Source of the DNA: Lentisphaerota bacterium
GTDB lineage: Bacteria; Verrucomicrobiota; Lentisphaeria; Victivallales; SZUA-371
DNA length: 44,610 nt
NCBI GenBank assembly: GCA_003246475.1
Contig: QKAL01000024.1
Coordinates: 1-44,610 of the forward strand
Direction: 5' to 3'
Under the pieces are notes generated by a model. That model saw nothing but the letters and a program-made list of their open reading frames with translations. It did no database searches and was not told the origin of the DNA. The translations under genes and the position numbers were made by a program. Positions 9,868-17,611 of this stretch are shown piece by piece; positions within the stretch are counted from its first letter, which is position 1; each line of letters starts with the position of its first letter.

Positions 9868-9919
9868 GAACACTTCCTGTTGATTACGTGGGTTGGCACC
9901 TGGCGGACGGAAATGCCGT

Positions 9920-10429
9920 CTATTTACGTTTAAAACTACTGATTGCGCCTTCCTGGCGGGAAATGGCGACCCTACCGGAACGGGCAATCTCAATGATCTC
10001 AAACTTTTCGATCAGCTTGACGAAATTGTCGAGCTTGTCGGCACCGCCTTCAATCTGAATCCCCAGTTCGGTCTGATTGACAAAGACGATCTGCCCCTTG
10101 AACAATTCGGTGATCTGCATGATCTCTGCCCGCTGCTGTGCCGTCTCCGCTTTGACTTTGACCAGCACCAGTTCGCTTTCAATGAACTGGCTACCGGAAA
10201 GATCGGTGACGCTGATAACGTCAATGAGTTTGTTGAGCTGCTTATCGATCTGCTCGATAATTGCGTCATCCCCCTCGGTCACGATCGTCATCTTGGAGAT
10301 CTCAGGATCGTGCGTCTGGTTAACGGTCAGTGAACAGATATTATAGCCGCGGCCGCTGAACAGGCCGGCAACCCGGGCAAGAACACCGAATTTATTTTCA
10401 ACCAGAACGGAAATCGTATGTTTAGTCAT
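9920..10429 (-). CDS. ilvN: Acetolactate synthase small (regulatory) subunit
   Basis: A 169-residue protein with an N-terminal ACT domain (HTISVLVENKFGVLARVAGLFSGRG pattern, residues 3-70), including NICSLTV and TEGDD, then the second domain of ALS small subunits (residues ~80-160). The subunit binds the large subunit and confers activation and valine feedback on acetolactate synthase, the first shared step of branched-chain amino acid synthesis. The usual length for the longer IlvH/IlvN class is about 160-170 residues, so it is complete. A good ribosome binding site (CAGGAGAG) precedes the ATG. No ilvB/ilvI large-subunit gene lies nearby in the window, which is unusual because the two are commonly adjacent. 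Confidence 0.95.
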   Translation of the reverse strand: MTKHTISVLVENKFGVLARVAGLFSGRGYNICSLTVNQTHDPEISKMTIVTEGDDAIIEQIDKQLNKLIDVISVTDLSGSQFIESELVLVKVKAETAQQRAEIMQITELFKGQIVFVNQTELGIQIEGGADKLDNFVKLIEKFEIIEIARSGRVAISRQEGAISSFKRK

Positions 10430-10482
10430 AGTAGCATCTCTCCTGTATATAATAATGATATGTCCTGACAGTTAATTTGTAC

Positions 10483-10499
10483 CCTTTTTTTTTTTTTGC
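10483..10499. repeat. T13/A13 homopolymer tract upstream of ilvN
   Basis: Thirteen consecutive T on the + strand (10485-10497), which is an A-tract about 55 bases upstream of the ilvN start on the - strand. It could act as an UP-like curved element for an ilvN promoter or be a slippage-prone neutral tract. It is not a terminator for the upstream gene because the transcript would carry A, not U. Confidence 0.5.
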
Positions 10500-10552
10500 A
10501 AATGCGGAACGTAATAAGGATGTACCAGCACCGACAGGAACAACCATGAAAA

Positions 10553-10798
10553 TCAATAATTAAACAGGTCGCCGCGTTTGTATTCCTGCCCCGTGGCCTT
10601 GTTGACGGCATTCATAATTTTAATCTGGACATTAACGCTCAGGCGACGACCGCTGCAGGCCTTCTTGACCATCTTGTGTGTGACCTGATCGGTGGAAGCT
10701 GCAACCACATCGTGAGTTTTCAGACTGTACTGCTCCATAACCGCGGCAACGGGTTGAGGACCCATCTCCAATTCACTCTTAGAAATTTCGTCGTTCAT
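10553..10798 (-). CDS. Small HTH-like protein of unknown function
   Basis: An 81-residue protein that I cannot assign to a named family. The central part (roughly residues 25-65: VAASTDQVTHKMVKKACSGR followed by LSVNVQIKIMNAVNKATG) has the spacing of a helix-turn-helix resembling Cro/XRE proteins: helix, then T..mv..a..GR, then a q..i..a.n helix. The C-terminus KRGDLFNY is charged and aromatic. The ATG has AAAGGAAA upstream. Codon use and a clean start support a real gene. It lies between ilvN and the flavocytochrome gene on the same strand, but the 123-base gap to ilvN contains no visible promoter that I would trust. Confidence 0.7.
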   Translation of the reverse strand: MNDEISKSELEMGPQPVAAVMEQYSLKTHDVVAASTDQVTHKMVKKACSGRRLSVNVQIKIMNAVNKATGQEYKRGDLFNY

Positions 10799-10859
10799 CT
10801 TTTTCCTTTGGGTTTATATCATCAGTCAATATAGCCCGATTAACGGATTTACCCAGCAG

Positions 10860-12200
10860 TCAAAGAGTAAATTTCTCGTAATGGATCGATTTATTGCCAA
10901 CACCGAGTCCGGCGAGTATCTTCCGCAGTCCCTTCATCATCTGCGGTGGACCGCAGAGGAATATTTCCCGTTCCGGCAGATCAGGAACAAGGCGACTGAT
11001 CTTTTCCGCATCGATACGCCCATTTTCTCCACTCCAGTCCGGATCATCGCTCAAAACATGGAAAACCTTGAAACGCCCGTTGGAAGACTGTTCCAACCGG
11101 GCAAGTTCACCTTCAAAAACAATCCCGCTGCGCTTGCGGCTGGAGTAGAGAAGAATCACCTCTCGTCCTTGCCGCATAAGATCTTCCGCCAGCGACCGCA
11201 ATGGCGTAATCCCTATCCCGCCACCGATCAGCAACACTTTCGCTGCATGACAATGCGCTGCCGTAAAAACCCCGTGCGGACCATCGATAATCACCGGAGT
11301 ATTCGCCCTGATTCCGCCGACACGCCGGGTATAATCGCCTAATGCCTTGATGGACAAACGAATCCGCCCGCAATCGAGCAAGCTGGACAAGGAAAACGGA
11401 TGCGCCTCCCAGCGAAATCCCTTATCCCAGAAACGGACAATGACGAATTGTCCTGCAGCCATCCGAAAACGTTCCATATCCCTGCCACTGATATAAACGG
11501 AATTGACATCATCGGTTTCCGCCACCACCTCTGCCACCGCAAAACGGTGTCGCCGGTATGAGGCCAGAGGACGGATAAAACGGTAGTACAGCAAATTGAG
11601 AAAGACAAAGCCATAAAGAAAATACCAGAAGGCGGCAAAATAACGATTTGAGGTAAAATCACTGCCGACTTCCAACTGGTGTCCAAATGCCAGCGCTATC
11701 GCAATATAGATGGACAAATGCGAATAATACCACAATTCATAACGTAACCATTTCCGCATCACCAGAATCGACATGATTATCGCAATTACAAAAATGGTCT
11801 GTCCCACTACTGCCGCCATTACATCTTCCCAGTTGCGGCAGAAGTCCACAAACTGCTCCCACATGCTGACATCAGCCTGCATCGAGTGCCCCATATTCAC
11901 GAGCAACGGGTGTGAGACAAGGAACACAATGAGGAATAGCCCCAGAAAACGATGCAGATGTACCAGGCGGTCATGACCGAAAACTGTTTCTATCCATTTT
12001 ACCCGCCCGATAAGCATGATCTGGAAAAGCACCGCCAACACCGCCAACAGCCCGGCAAGGCGTCCATAGGCCAGCAACTGCTCGACCGCTCCACCGGCAA
12101 GTTGATTGCCCATGGGGTCTTTTACGTGATTCCAGAACCAGAAGCCGACTGTCGGAACGACAGGAAGCAATATTGCCAGAAACAGGCCGATCCTTTTCAT
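10860..12200 (-). CDS. Ferric-reductase/NOX-like transmembrane flavocytochrome b
   Basis: A 446-residue protein. Residues 1-210 hold about six membrane helices with two histidine pairs in the spacing of the FRE/NOX family: H83-x13-H97 and H161-x12-H174, able to hold two b hemes across the membrane. Residues ~215-446 form a ferredoxin-reductase-type module with the FAD motif HPFSLSS (267-273), the NAD(P) motif GGGIGITP (326-333) and LCGPPQMM near 414. Family members carry electrons from cytoplasmic NAD(P)H to an acceptor outside the membrane, such as ferric iron, oxygen or a protein. The gene follows the exported rubrerythrin gene by 30 bases on the same strand, so that protein is a candidate acceptor (inference). 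Confidence 0.88.
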   Translation of the reverse strand: MKRIGLFLAILLPVVPTVGFWFWNHVKDPMGNQLAGGAVEQLLAYGRLAGLLAVLAVLFQIMLIGRVKWIETVFGHDRLVHLHRFLGLFLIVFLVSHPLLVNMGHSMQADVSMWEQFVDFCRNWEDVMAAVVGQTIFVIAIIMSILVMRKWLRYELWYYSHLSIYIAIALAFGHQLEVGSDFTSNRYFAAFWYFLYGFVFLNLLYYRFIRPLASYRRHRFAVAEVVAETDDVNSVYISGRDMERFRMAAGQFVIVRFWDKGFRWEAHPFSLSSLLDCGRIRLSIKALGDYTRRVGGIRANTPVIIDGPHGVFTAAHCHAAKVLLIGGGIGITPLRSLAEDLMRQGREVILLYSSRKRSGIVFEGELARLEQSSNGRFKVFHVLSDDPDWSGENGRIDAEKISRLVPDLPEREIFLCGPPQMMKGLRKILAGLGVGNKSIHYEKFTL

Positions 12201-12230
12201 ATTTTCCGTTGTCCCACGCGCATCAGTATA

Positions 12231-12854
12231 TTACTCAATCTCTTCAAACTTAGAACGTGGCGCAGCACAGACCGGACATTTTTTAAGTCCCATGTCCATG
12301 CTCGTATAGCCACATACCTCACAGACCAGGAACACTTTTCCCGGCGCTCTCCAGGCATCAAGTTCCTTTAAAGCCAAAGCATAAAATCTCGCGTGTTCCT
12401 TCTCCGCCATCATCGCTCCGCGAAAAGTCCTGACCGCCATGGCGTTCTTCTCTTTTTCCGCCTGTTTGAGAAACTCCGGATACATCGTCTCCATCTCATA
12501 GGACTCGCCTTTGAGCGCAGCTTCCAGATTTTCACGCGTTGATTTAACCTCGATGTCATTAAGCACCGCGTTCGGTTTTGCGCCCTCTTTCTCAATCACG
12601 GCCCCATGTTTGCGGGCATGAACGGATTCAGACAGAGCCGCCGCGCGGAAAAGTGCCGCCACTGATTTGTATCCCTCTTCGTTCGCCTTGGCGGCATATG
12701 CTTCATATTTCGCCTTAGCATTGGTTTCGCCGTTAAATGCTGCTTGAAGGTTTTCCAGGGGGGTTTTGCCTTTTGCCGTTTCGGCATTGACAGATGTTAC
12801 GATACCAAGTCCCAGAAATAAGCTTGCGACAAAACAATTCAGAAATTTGTTCAT
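12231..12854 (-). CDS. Exported rubrerythrin (signal peptide, ferritin-like diiron domain, rubredoxin-like domain)
   Basis: A 207-residue rubrerythrin with an N-terminal signal peptide: basic start, hydrophobic LFLGLGIV stretch and SVNA cleavage site before residue 25. The diiron domain carries E43, E76xxH79, E117, E127 and E151xxH154. The rubredoxin-like end has C178xxC181 and C193xxC196. Rubrerythrins reduce hydrogen peroxide at the diiron site using electrons passed through the rubredoxin site; most are cytoplasmic, so export is notable. ATG 12854 was chosen because GGGGGAA lies just upstream and the signal peptide then starts cleanly. Thirty bases downstream is a membrane flavocytochrome that could supply electrons. 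A promoter with a PerR-box-like overlap lies upstream. Confidence 0.92.
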   Translation of the reverse strand: MNKFLNCFVASLFLGLGIVTSVNAETAKGKTPLENLQAAFNGETNAKAKYEAYAAKANEEGYKSVAALFRAAALSESVHARKHGAVIEKEGAKPNAVLNDIEVKSTRENLEAALKGESYEMETMYPEFLKQAEKEKNAMAVRTFRGAMMAEKEHARFYALALKELDAWRAPGKVFLVCEVCGYTSMDMGLKKCPVCAAPRSKFEEIE

Positions 12855-12901
12855 AATTCCCCCCATTATTTTCACTCTGACTGCATCATATTACCCCAAT
12901 T

Positions 12902-12930
12902 ATAATATTTATATACCCAAACACCTGCAA
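12902..12930 (-). promoter_or_regulatory. Predicted promoter of rubrerythrin operon with PerR-box-like overlap
   Basis: On the - strand, TTGCAG (12925-12930) and TATTAT (12902-12907) are separated by 17 bases. The + strand 12900-12914 reads TTATAATATTTATAT, which matches the Firmicutes PerR box TTATAATnATTATAA at 12 of 14 defined positions by hand count and covers the -10. The region is AT-rich, so chance is a real alternative. Confidence 0.45.
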
Positions 12931-13060
12931 AAGCAACATTAAACCCCGTAGTAAACAAGTATTTATCATCATTTATGATTAAATACCGTCAGGCAAAAAT
13001 TTTTCCGTTTATGGCTTGCTTTACCGTCTCGGTTTAACTCAAAGGTGGGCGCGAATTGCA

Positions 13061-13160
13061 AGGGATAAGATTTAAGAAGATATTATATATACGGACGGAG
13101 CGTTCAGCGGTAGCCGCGGCACAACGCGAAAATCTACCGCCGGATTTCGGATTTGAAGAA
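13061..13160 (+). pseudogene. Internally deleted relic of rnhA
   Basis: The first 50 bases (13061-13110) align without gaps to the start of rnhA (14465-14514) with 10 mismatches, and the next 50 (13111-13160) align to 14886-14935 near the rnhA end with 2 mismatches, by hand count. A 371-base internal segment is missing, and the junction falls at a GCGG shared by both breakpoints, as expected of a microhomology deletion. The relic has AGG instead of ATG, TAA at codon 5 and an out-of-frame junction, so it cannot make RNase H. Similarity continues upstream: 13001-13030 matches 14394-14423. It abuts the stop of the pseudopilin-like gene on the other strand. Confidence 0.88.
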
Positions 13161-13167
13161 GAGGCCG

Positions 13168-13869
13168 TCAGTTCTTTACATTCCACATATCCATATTGTG
13201 CGTGGAAAAGTCTCGATCTACTTCCTGACGTTTCATCGACGCCACATGACCGTCAAAGAATCCGATATTAAGTCCACCCCATTTGCCATCGCCATGCCGG
13301 TAAGCCGGATTGATCCCATTGTTGGAAAACCACCATATAATCCACCAGTCACTGCTATCGCTCATTTTAAATTTCGCACTGGGACGGCGAACTTGGGTCG
13401 TACGATATGCCATGACAATTTCATCGCCACCGGAAAAATACATGCCGTAATTACCGCTGAAATCCTGCGAATTAAACGCATATACATCGGAAATACCGAC
13501 ATATTTGGAGTTGGCAGGATCTCGCCGATTCTGTGGTACAAACGGACAAAGCAGTCCTTCCGTAGCAAACCCCCTGCCGGCATCAGCAGGGATACCGATC
13601 AAGGAGCGGAATTCCTGAATCCGACACCATCCGGGAGCCGCACCCCAGATAACCGGCACATACCAGTCATTGAAATCCCCGGCATATTGAATATCCGCCA
13701 AAACAATCTGCTTGACATTCGAAGCGCATTTGATCTTTTTGGCAGAGTTCCTGGCTTTGTTCAAACTCGGTAACAACAAAGATGCCAGAATGGCAATAAT
13801 CGCAATAACCACCAAGAGCTCTATAAGAGTAAACTTTACTTCCCGGGAGGCCTTTCCTGTTTCCAGCAT
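13168..13869 (-). CDS. Pseudopilin-like protein with prepilin-type N-terminus and DGH C-terminal motif (1)
   Basis: A 233-residue protein. A short basic leader is followed at residue 13 by [20 protein letters not shown], the type IV pilin/type II pseudopilin N-terminal helix with the conserved Glu at position 5. The C-terminal part has [19 protein letters not shown], the H...DG signature common in large families of PVC bacteria. The residue before the mature Phe is Lys, not the usual Gly, so processing by prepilin peptidase is uncertain. The protein would be anchored in the inner membrane with its globular part outside. No type II secretion genes lie nearby, which fits the scattered solitary copies seen in these phyla. 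The 3' end meets the rnhA relic. Confidence 0.85.
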   Translation of the reverse strand: MLETGKASREVKFTLIELLVVIAIIAILASLLLPSLNKARNSAKKIKCASNVKQIVLADIQYAGDFNDWYVPVIWGAAPGWCRIQEFRSLIGIPADAGRGFATEGLLCPFVPQNRRDPANSKYVGISDVYAFNSQDFSGNYGMYFSGGDEIVMAYRTTQVRRPSAKFKMSDSSDWWIIWWFSNNGINPAYRHGDGKWGGLNIGFFDGHVASMKRQEVDRDFSTHNMDMWNVKN

Positions 13870-13933
13870 GATTATTCTTTCCTTTTGTTATCCTAATACG
13901 CAATATTGACAAGTGTAATGCTTAGTTATAATT

Positions 13934-13962
13934 AATATAAACACAATATACTCACTTTGCAA
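13934..13962 (-). promoter_or_regulatory. Predicted promoter of pseudopilin-like gene 1
   Basis: On the - strand TTGCAA (13957-13962) and TATATT (13934-13939) are 17 bases apart, about 65 bases upstream of the start codon at 13869. The surroundings are AT-rich, so confidence is limited. No clear operator palindrome was found here, unlike at the second pseudopilin-like gene. Confidence 0.38.
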
Positions 13963-14464
13963 TATACAAATTATATTTTTTTATTTTAAAGCAAAAAATA
14001 ATTCACACAGACAACAAAGTGCATATCATATATACACTTGATAACTATTGACGTTTTAAGCACGCATAAATTACGGATGATAAAACCGGCCACCACAATT
14101 CCCTAATTATATCAGCCCGCGCCAGGCGATTGCCACGAATAAATCCTGTTGACACCGTAACGGTAATCCATAACTGCAGAACAAGAACTTTTCAGCCTGC
14201 GGAATTATCACGACTTCTGCCCCGCTTCTACAGGCATGAACATTTCTCTCCGGCAAAGTAACTCCCTAAAAAACCCGGGAAATGCCGGTATATTTACAAT
14301 TGCCCCCTCCAAATTATAGTATCACAACACCAAACAACATAGATGACAAATCGTTATCAAGATTTGCAAAATAAAGGCCGCCGGGGGGGGATTTTTTCCG
14401 TTTATGGCTTGTTTTTCCGTCCCGGGGCTCTATTCTTATCTATAAAAGGCTTTTTCAGATTGTA
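13963..14464. other. Gene-free intergenic stretch before rnhA
   Basis: About 500 bases with no convincing reading frame, RNA gene or terminator. It is AT-rich near the pseudopilin-like promoter and more GC-rich from 14090 on. It contains an ACCGT-A-ACGGT palindrome (14154-14164), a G8 run (14383-14390), and, from about 14394, the block duplicated at 13001-13030 upstream of the rnhA relic. An older decayed gene cannot be excluded. Confidence 0.5.
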
Positions 14465-14971
14465 ATGGACAAAATTCGCGAAGTTATCATATATACGGAC
14501 GGGGCGTGCAGCGGCAATCCCGGGCCGGGCGGATACGGGGGCATCCTGCGCAGTGGGTCACATCATAAGGAGATTTCAGGCGGCTTCCGGAAGACCACCA
14601 ACAATCGAATGGAGATTCTGGCGGCGATCAAATCCCTCGAAGCGCTTAAATACCCTTGCCGGGTCAAACTCTATTCCGATTCCCGTTATCTGGTGGACGC
14701 CATAACTAAAAAATGGGCGGTTCGCTGGCGCGCCAACGGCTGGATGCGAAACCGCAACGATGCGGCGGTCAATCCTGATTTATGGGAACAGCTGCTGATA
14801 CTTTGCGCCAGACATGAAGTTGAGTTCATCTGGGTAAAGGGCCATGCCTCAACCCCGGAAAACAACCGTTGCGATGAACTGGCGGTAGCCGCGGCACACC
14901 GCGAAAATTTACCGCCGGATTTCGGATTTGAAGAAAAGACAGCAGTGACAACAAGCCTTGATTTATTGTGA
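14465..14971 (+). CDS. rnhA: Ribonuclease HI
   Basis: A 168-residue RNase HI. The catalytic carboxylates are in place: D12 in [17 protein letters not shown]50 in [17 protein letters not shown]72 in [12 protein letters not shown] and D137 in NNRCDELAV, with H127 in VKGHAS. The enzyme cuts RNA in RNA-DNA hybrids and removes R-loops and primers in the cytoplasm. A basic handle region ([17 protein letters not shown]) is present as in E. coli. The C-terminus is about 15 residues longer than usual ([17 protein letters not shown]). A broken copy of this gene lies 1.4 kb upstream in the same orientation. No strong ribosome binding site is visible before the ATG. Confidence 0.97.
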   Translation: MDKIREVIIYTDGACSGNPGPGGYGGILRSGSHHKEISGGFRKTTNNRMEILAAIKSLEALKYPCRVKLYSDSRYLVDAITKKWAVRWRANGWMRNRNDAAVNPDLWEQLLILCARHEVEFIWVKGHASTPENNRCDELAVAAAHRENLPPDFGFEEKTAVTTSLDLL

Positions 14972-14979
14972 TTTTATGT

Positions 14980-15008
14980 CGCCGGACTTGAATTTTTCAC
15001 CTCCGGCG
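14980..15008. other. GC-rich hairpin between rnhA and metY
   Basis: CGCCGGA (14980-14986) pairs with TCCGGCG (15002-15008) around a 15-base AT-rich loop, just after the rnhA stop. There is no clear U-tract after it, so it is either a weak terminator or an RNA end-stabilising hairpin. I found no SAM riboswitch pattern ahead of metY. Confidence 0.4.
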
Positions 15009-15076
15009 CAATATTTACCATTTTAGTAAACTTTAATGCCGCCATGAGCGCTAATCATTTACGAGAGGGTAAAATT

Positions 15077-16372
15077 ATGGATAAAAAAGGAATCTCAACC
15101 ATCTGTCTGCACGCCGGCCAAAAGCCGGATCCGGTCACCGGAGCCATGGCAGTACCTATCTACCAGACATCCAGTTATGTGTTCAAATCATCGGAACATG
15201 CCGCCAATCTTTTTGCGCTGAAAGAGAGCGGCAATATCTATACCCGCTTGATGAATCCAACCACCGACGTACTGGAAAAACGTATGACGGAAATCGACGG
15301 AGGCGTTGGCGCACTGGCAACTTCCAGCGGGATGGCGGCAATTTTCCTGGCCATAACCAATCTGGCAGGAGCGGGCGACCACATCATCAGCGCGGCATCG
15401 CTCTATGGCGGGACCCAGACGCTGTTTGAATATACGCTGCCCCGCTTCGGCATCGAAGTAACTTTCGTTGACACCCTGACTCCCGAAAGCATCCGGGCGA
15501 ACGTACGCGAAAACACCAAGCTGGTCTATGGTGAAACCATCGGCAACCCGCGCGGCGACGTGCCAGATTTCACCCCGGTCTGTGCGGCAGCCCACGAGCT
15601 CGGCCTGCCGGTGATTATCGACAACACTTTTGCGCCGATGCTCTGCCGGGTCTTAGATTTCGGCGTAGACATCGCAGTCTATTCATGTACCAAATGGATC
15701 GGCGGGCACGGAACGACGATCGGTGGGATGATTGTGGACAGCGGGCGTTTCGCCTGGAACCAGGGCCGTTTCCCAGAATTCACCTCCCCGGATCAGAGTT
15801 ATCACGGGCTGGTCTATTGGGACGCGCTGGGAAATGTTCCAGGGGCCGGCAATATCGCTTACATCGTCAAAGCTCGCGTTCAGGGAATGCGCAACATCGG
15901 GATGTGTCCCAGCCCGATGAACGAGTTCCTGCTGCTGCAGGGCGTCGAAACCTTGCCGTTGCGGATGAAACAACATTGTGCCAATGCCCTGGCGCTGGCC
16001 CAATATTTGCAGAACCATCCGCAAGTATCGTGGGTCAATTATACCGGTATGCCGGAACATCCGTCACACCCTTATGCAGTTCAATACTTCCGAGAAGGGT
16101 TTGGCGCGGTACTGGGGTTCGGCATAAAAGGCGGAACGGAGGCGGCACTTAAATTCATTGATGCAGTGGAACTGGCCTCGCATTTGGCTAATGTCGGCGA
16201 TGCCAAAACGCTGGTGATCCACCCGTATTCCACCACACATCAGCAACTGACGGAAAACGACAAAGCAAGGATCGGCATCACGCCGGAATTCATCCGTGTT
16301 TCGGTTGGACTGGAAAATATCGAAGATATTGTCAATGATTTTGACCAGGCATTGAAAAAAGCGATATTGTAG
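15077..16372 (+). CDS. metY: O-acetylhomoserine sulfhydrylase (PLP-dependent trans-sulfuration family)
   Basis: A 431-residue Cys/Met-metabolism PLP enzyme. It starts ISTICLHAGQKPDPVTGA, contains the tyrosine-arginine phosphate-binding YTRLMNPTTDVLE, ALATSSGMAA, and the Schiff-base lysine in YSCTKWIGGHGTTIGG near residue 205. Length and the HAGQ/DPVTGA start point to O-acetylhomoserine (thiol)-lyase rather than the shorter cystathionine synthases. It makes homocysteine from O-acetylhomoserine and sulfide. ATG 15077 is chosen over 15044 because GAGAGGGT lies seven bases upstream. It is followed by cysteine desulfurase, nadA and bioB on the same strand, a group tied together by sulfur use. Confidence 0.93.
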   Translation: MDKKGISTICLHAGQKPDPVTGAMAVPIYQTSSYVFKSSEHAANLFALKESGNIYTRLMNPTTDVLEKRMTEIDGGVGALATSSGMAAIFLAITNLAGAGDHIISAASLYGGTQTLFEYTLPRFGIEVTFVDTLTPESIRANVRENTKLVYGETIGNPRGDVPDFTPVCAAAHELGLPVIIDNTFAPMLCRVLDFGVDIAVYSCTKWIGGHGTTIGGMIVDSGRFAWNQGRFPEFTSPDQSYHGLVYWDALGNVPGAGNIAYIVKARVQGMRNIGMCPSPMNEFLLLQGVETLPLRMKQHCANALALAQYLQNHPQVSWVNYTGMPEHPSHPYAVQYFREGFGAVLGFGIKGGTEAALKFIDAVELASHLANVGDAKTLVIHPYSTTHQQLTENDKARIGITPEFIRVSVGLENIEDIVNDFDQALKKAIL

Positions 16373-16426
16373 TTAAAGTAATGAAAAAGAGTGTCAGTAA
16401 TCATTATCATGCGGCAGTAAGAAATA

Positions 16427-17590
16427 ATGAATGGAAGAAGGTTGTGCTTTGACTTCAACGCCACCACGCCTATCCATGCGGATGTTCTGGAGGCCATGAC
16501 CCCGTATTTCTGCGAAATGTGGGGGAATCCCTCCAGCTCGCATGTTTTCGGGCGGGAAGTCCGTTCCGGGATTGAAACCGCCCGGGCGCATACCGCTGCT
16601 TTGATCGGTGCTTTGCCGGAAGAAATATTTTTCGTCCACAGCGGCACGGAAGGCAATAATCTGGCAATCAAAGGACTGGCGCACGCGTCGCCAAAATCAC
16701 GTAACCAGATCATCATCAGCAAGATCGAGCACAGTTCGGTATACGCAGCCTGCATGAGTCTGAAAAAGGTGGGCTTTGAGATTCACGAATTGCCGGTAGA
16801 CAAATTCGGCAGTGTATCGCCATCTTCGCTCGCCGAAGTGATTTCACCCCGTACAGCGTTGCTTTCAGTAATGTTGGCCAACAACGAAATCGGCACCCTT
16901 CAGCCGATCAGCGCGATGGCTGAAATCGCCAACCGTTACCATGTCCCGTTTCACTGCGATGCAATTCAGGCTGCAGGTAAAGTGCCGTTTTCCGTTAATG
17001 AACTCGGCATCGATATTCTTACGATCTCATCCCATAAAATATACGGTCCCAAAGGAATTGCGGCTTTATACGTCAGAAACGGATTGAATCTGTCACCGTT
17101 GCATCACGGAGGATCGCAGGAACGCGGAATGCAACCGGGAACGGAAAACGTCCCGGCCATCATCGGCATGGGTAAAGCCTGCGAGATCTCACTGTGTCAT
17201 ATGAATTATAACATCCGCCACCTGAAAAAACTGCGCAATCGCCTGGAGCGTAAACTGTTTATCGAGCTTCCAGCGGCGGAAATCAACGGACACCCCCGGG
17301 AACATCTGCCCAATACCATGAATATCTGCATCCCCGGGATACCCAATGACACTATCATGACCCGGCTGGACCAGCAGGGCATTTCACTTTCAACCGGGTC
17401 GGCATGTTCAAGTTCCCCCGGGGTCCCCTCCCGGATATTACAGGCATGCGGCAGGTCTATCATCGACGCACTCTGTTCCATCCGTATTTCATTCGGCTTA
17501 CATAATACCGACGAGGAAATCGATACCCTTGTTCGAGTCCTGTCAGAAATCGTATCCTGCGAGCAGGGCGAAAAAAATCTATATTGCTAA
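16427..17590 (+). CDS. Cysteine desulfurase (NifS/IscS type)
   Basis: A 387-residue PLP enzyme of the class V aminotransferase fold. It starts with FDFNATTPIHADVLEAM, has FVHSGTEGNNLAIKG, the PLP lysine in SSHKIYGPKG near residue 206, and the persulfide-forming cysteine in STGSACSSS near residue 326, on the long mobile loop of group I enzymes. It removes sulfur from cysteine to build Fe-S clusters. No scaffold gene (iscU/sufU) is next to it. Instead nadA begins 21 bases downstream and bioB follows, so it may be dedicated to maturing these two cluster enzymes, as the nifS-like gene of the Bacillus subtilis nad locus is thought to do. Confidence 0.93.
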   Translation: MNGRRLCFDFNATTPIHADVLEAMTPYFCEMWGNPSSSHVFGREVRSGIETARAHTAALIGALPEEIFFVHSGTEGNNLAIKGLAHASPKSRNQIIISKIEHSSVYAACMSLKKVGFEIHELPVDKFGSVSPSSLAEVISPRTALLSVMLANNEIGTLQPISAMAEIANRYHVPFHCDAIQAAGKVPFSVNELGIDILTISSHKIYGPKGIAALYVRNGLNLSPLHHGGSQERGMQPGTENVPAIIGMGKACEISLCHMNYNIRHLKKLRNRLERKLFIELPAAEINGHPREHLPNTMNICIPGIPNDTIMTRLDQQGISLSTGSACSSSPGVPSRILQACGRSIIDALCSIRISFGLHNTDEEIDTLVRVLSEIVSCEQGEKNLYC

Positions 17591-17611
17591 TTTCCAGGAG
17601 TTACCAGCATA

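Noticed and set aside
9868-10002. N-terminal extension of the O-antigen-ligase-like gene
   Set aside because: It overlaps ilvN, whereas ATG 9867 has AGGAAG upstream and begins right before the first membrane segment.
13056-13271. Small + strand frame over the rnhA relic
   Set aside because: It reads the 5' relic out of frame and continues through the antisense of the pseudopilin-like gene; it is explained by the decayed rnhA copy.
14149-14175. Promoter-like TTGACA at 14149
   Set aside because: No acceptable -10 box lies at 16-18 bases, so I do not call a promoter.
14972-15076. SAM riboswitch ahead of metY
   Set aside because: Only a single short hairpin is present; the multi-helix core of known SAM riboswitches is absent.
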